From JAUIAI01 sp041396685 (GTDB lineage Bacteria > Pseudomonadota > Gammaproteobacteria > Burkholderiales > Burkholderiaceae_E): 64,000 nucleotides of DNA. The notes below the pieces were generated by a model that worked only from the letters and a program-made list of their open reading frames with translations, made no database searches and was not told the DNA's origin. Shown one piece after another: positions 63,425 through 64,000 of the stretch. The stretch is taken from NCBI GenBank assembly GCA_041396685.1, contig JAWKYD010000025.1:9728-73727 (forward strand), written 5' to 3'. The position numbers were made by a program, and so were the translations under genes. Positions within the stretch are counted from its first letter, which is position 1. Every line of letters starts with the position of its first letter.

Positions 63425-64000
63425 ATGCTCTGGCTCGCGCTCTGCTTTCCGCGGCTGCCGCTGGATGTTCTGGAGCGCGCCGATCCGGCCTGGGCCGCGC
63501 AGCCGCTGGCCATCGCGGACCGACTCGCGTTGCGTTTCGTCAATGGCGCGGCGCGCGCGGCCGGGCTGCACCCGGGCATGAAGCGCGCAACGGCGTTGGC
63601 GCTGGCGCCGACCACCCTGTTTCAAGACGACGACGCGGGCGCGCACCGTCAGGCGCTCGAGGCCCTGGCCTGTGTGGCACAGCGGTTCACGCCGTCGGTG
63701 GCCGTCTGGCCGCCCGCGGCGCGGGGCCGCTCGGCCAGCCGTGCGCCCGACGAGCCTCACGAGCTCGGGTTGCTGCTCGAGATCGGCGCCAGCCTGCGCC
63801 TGTTCGGCGGACTCGAGGCCCTGCTCGAGCGTCTGTCGGCCGAGCTGTCCGGCCAGGGCGTGCGCTGCCGCGCCGGCATCGCCGCTCATCCGCTGCCGGC
63901 CTGGTTGTTCGCGCTGCAAGCCGCCACCGGTTGCCCGAATCCGGATGCTCTGTTAGCACTGGCACCACTTGGCCACGCCGATGACGAGGCGGCACGGCAG
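63425..64000 (+). CDS. imuB: DNA polymerase Y-family protein ImuB, N-terminal part (cut by window edge)
   Basis: N-terminal 192 codons, starting MLWLALCFPRLPLDVLERAD, of the Y-family polymerase-like ImuB, the hub of the inducible mutasome with DnaE2. Motifs like GMKRATALALAP and the DinB-type fold are recognisable. ImuB proteins generally lack catalytic acidic residues; this cannot be judged fully here because the gene runs off the edge. dnaE2 would be expected just beyond the window. Confidence 0.88.
   Translation, partial: MLWLALCFPRLPLDVLERADPAWAAQPLAIADRLALRFVNGAARAAGLHPGMKRATALALAPTTLFQDDDAGAHRQALEALACVAQRFTPSVAVWPPAARGRSASRAPDEPHELGLLLEIGASLRLFGGLEALLERLSAELSGQGVRCRAGIAAHPLPAWLFALQAATGCPNPDALLALAPLGHADDEAARQ

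Overview
The window is GC-rich, densely coded bacterial DNA. Several gene neighbourhoods are typical of betaproteobacteria, probably Burkholderiales: pyrG-kdsA-DUF1330-eno-ftsB, bamC next to dapA, trpS beside a site-2 protease, YciO and PHP genes, and a lexA-imuA-imuB mutasome operon. I cannot name the species. No rRNA, tRNA, CRISPR array or intact insertion sequence was recognised. Both ends cut genes: mutS is truncated at the left and imuB at the right.

Layout. 1-3.8 kb: mutS end, a phosphoesterase, and divergent slyD-like and roxA-like genes. 3.9-10.3 kb: a tightly coupled five-gene operon encoding an SGNH-fold protein, an MBOAT acyltransferase, an acyl carrier protein, an acetoacetyl-CoA-synthetase-like ligase and a GT-C glycosyltransferase. 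It looks like a dlt (DltD-B-C-A) cassette whose ligase has been replaced by an AACS-type enzyme, and it is my best candidate for an undescribed system. 10.3-39.6 kb: mostly housekeeping genes. These are a metallo-beta-lactamase-fold protein, bamC, dapA, a cyclic-di-GMP GGDEF/EAL protein, an MFS pump, a chemoreceptor, trpS, an M50 protease, YciO, PHP phosphatase, gamma-carbonic anhydrase, hslO, ftsB, eno, kdsA, pyrG, the succinyl-CoA:3-ketoacid CoA-transferase pair, a thioesterase, an SDR and ETF-ubiquinone oxidoreductase.

39.7-46.1 kb is a sugar-type ABC importer operon ending in an FAD-dependent oxidoreductase. A divergent IclR regulator has clear palindromic operators in between. 46-60 kb is more accessory: a lipoprotein with an HExxH metallopeptidase motif, an EamA exporter, an OafA-type acyltransferase with a C-terminal SGNH domain, an unknown membrane protein, a GNAT gene broken by one in-frame TGA, an envelope cluster (M23 lipoprotein, peptidoglycan-binding lipoprotein, AsmA-like protein), and two secreted proteins with internal repeats. 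Most gaps over 300 bases lie here.

60-64 kb: a HAD hydrolase, a beta-hydroxyacid dehydrogenase and a small lipoprotein are transcribed leftward. They face lexA-imuA-imuB across one perfect LexA box, so both directions may be SOS-controlled. Two related hairpins, at 28.6 and 57.3 kb, each sit between convergent genes and look like a dispersed bidirectional terminator.
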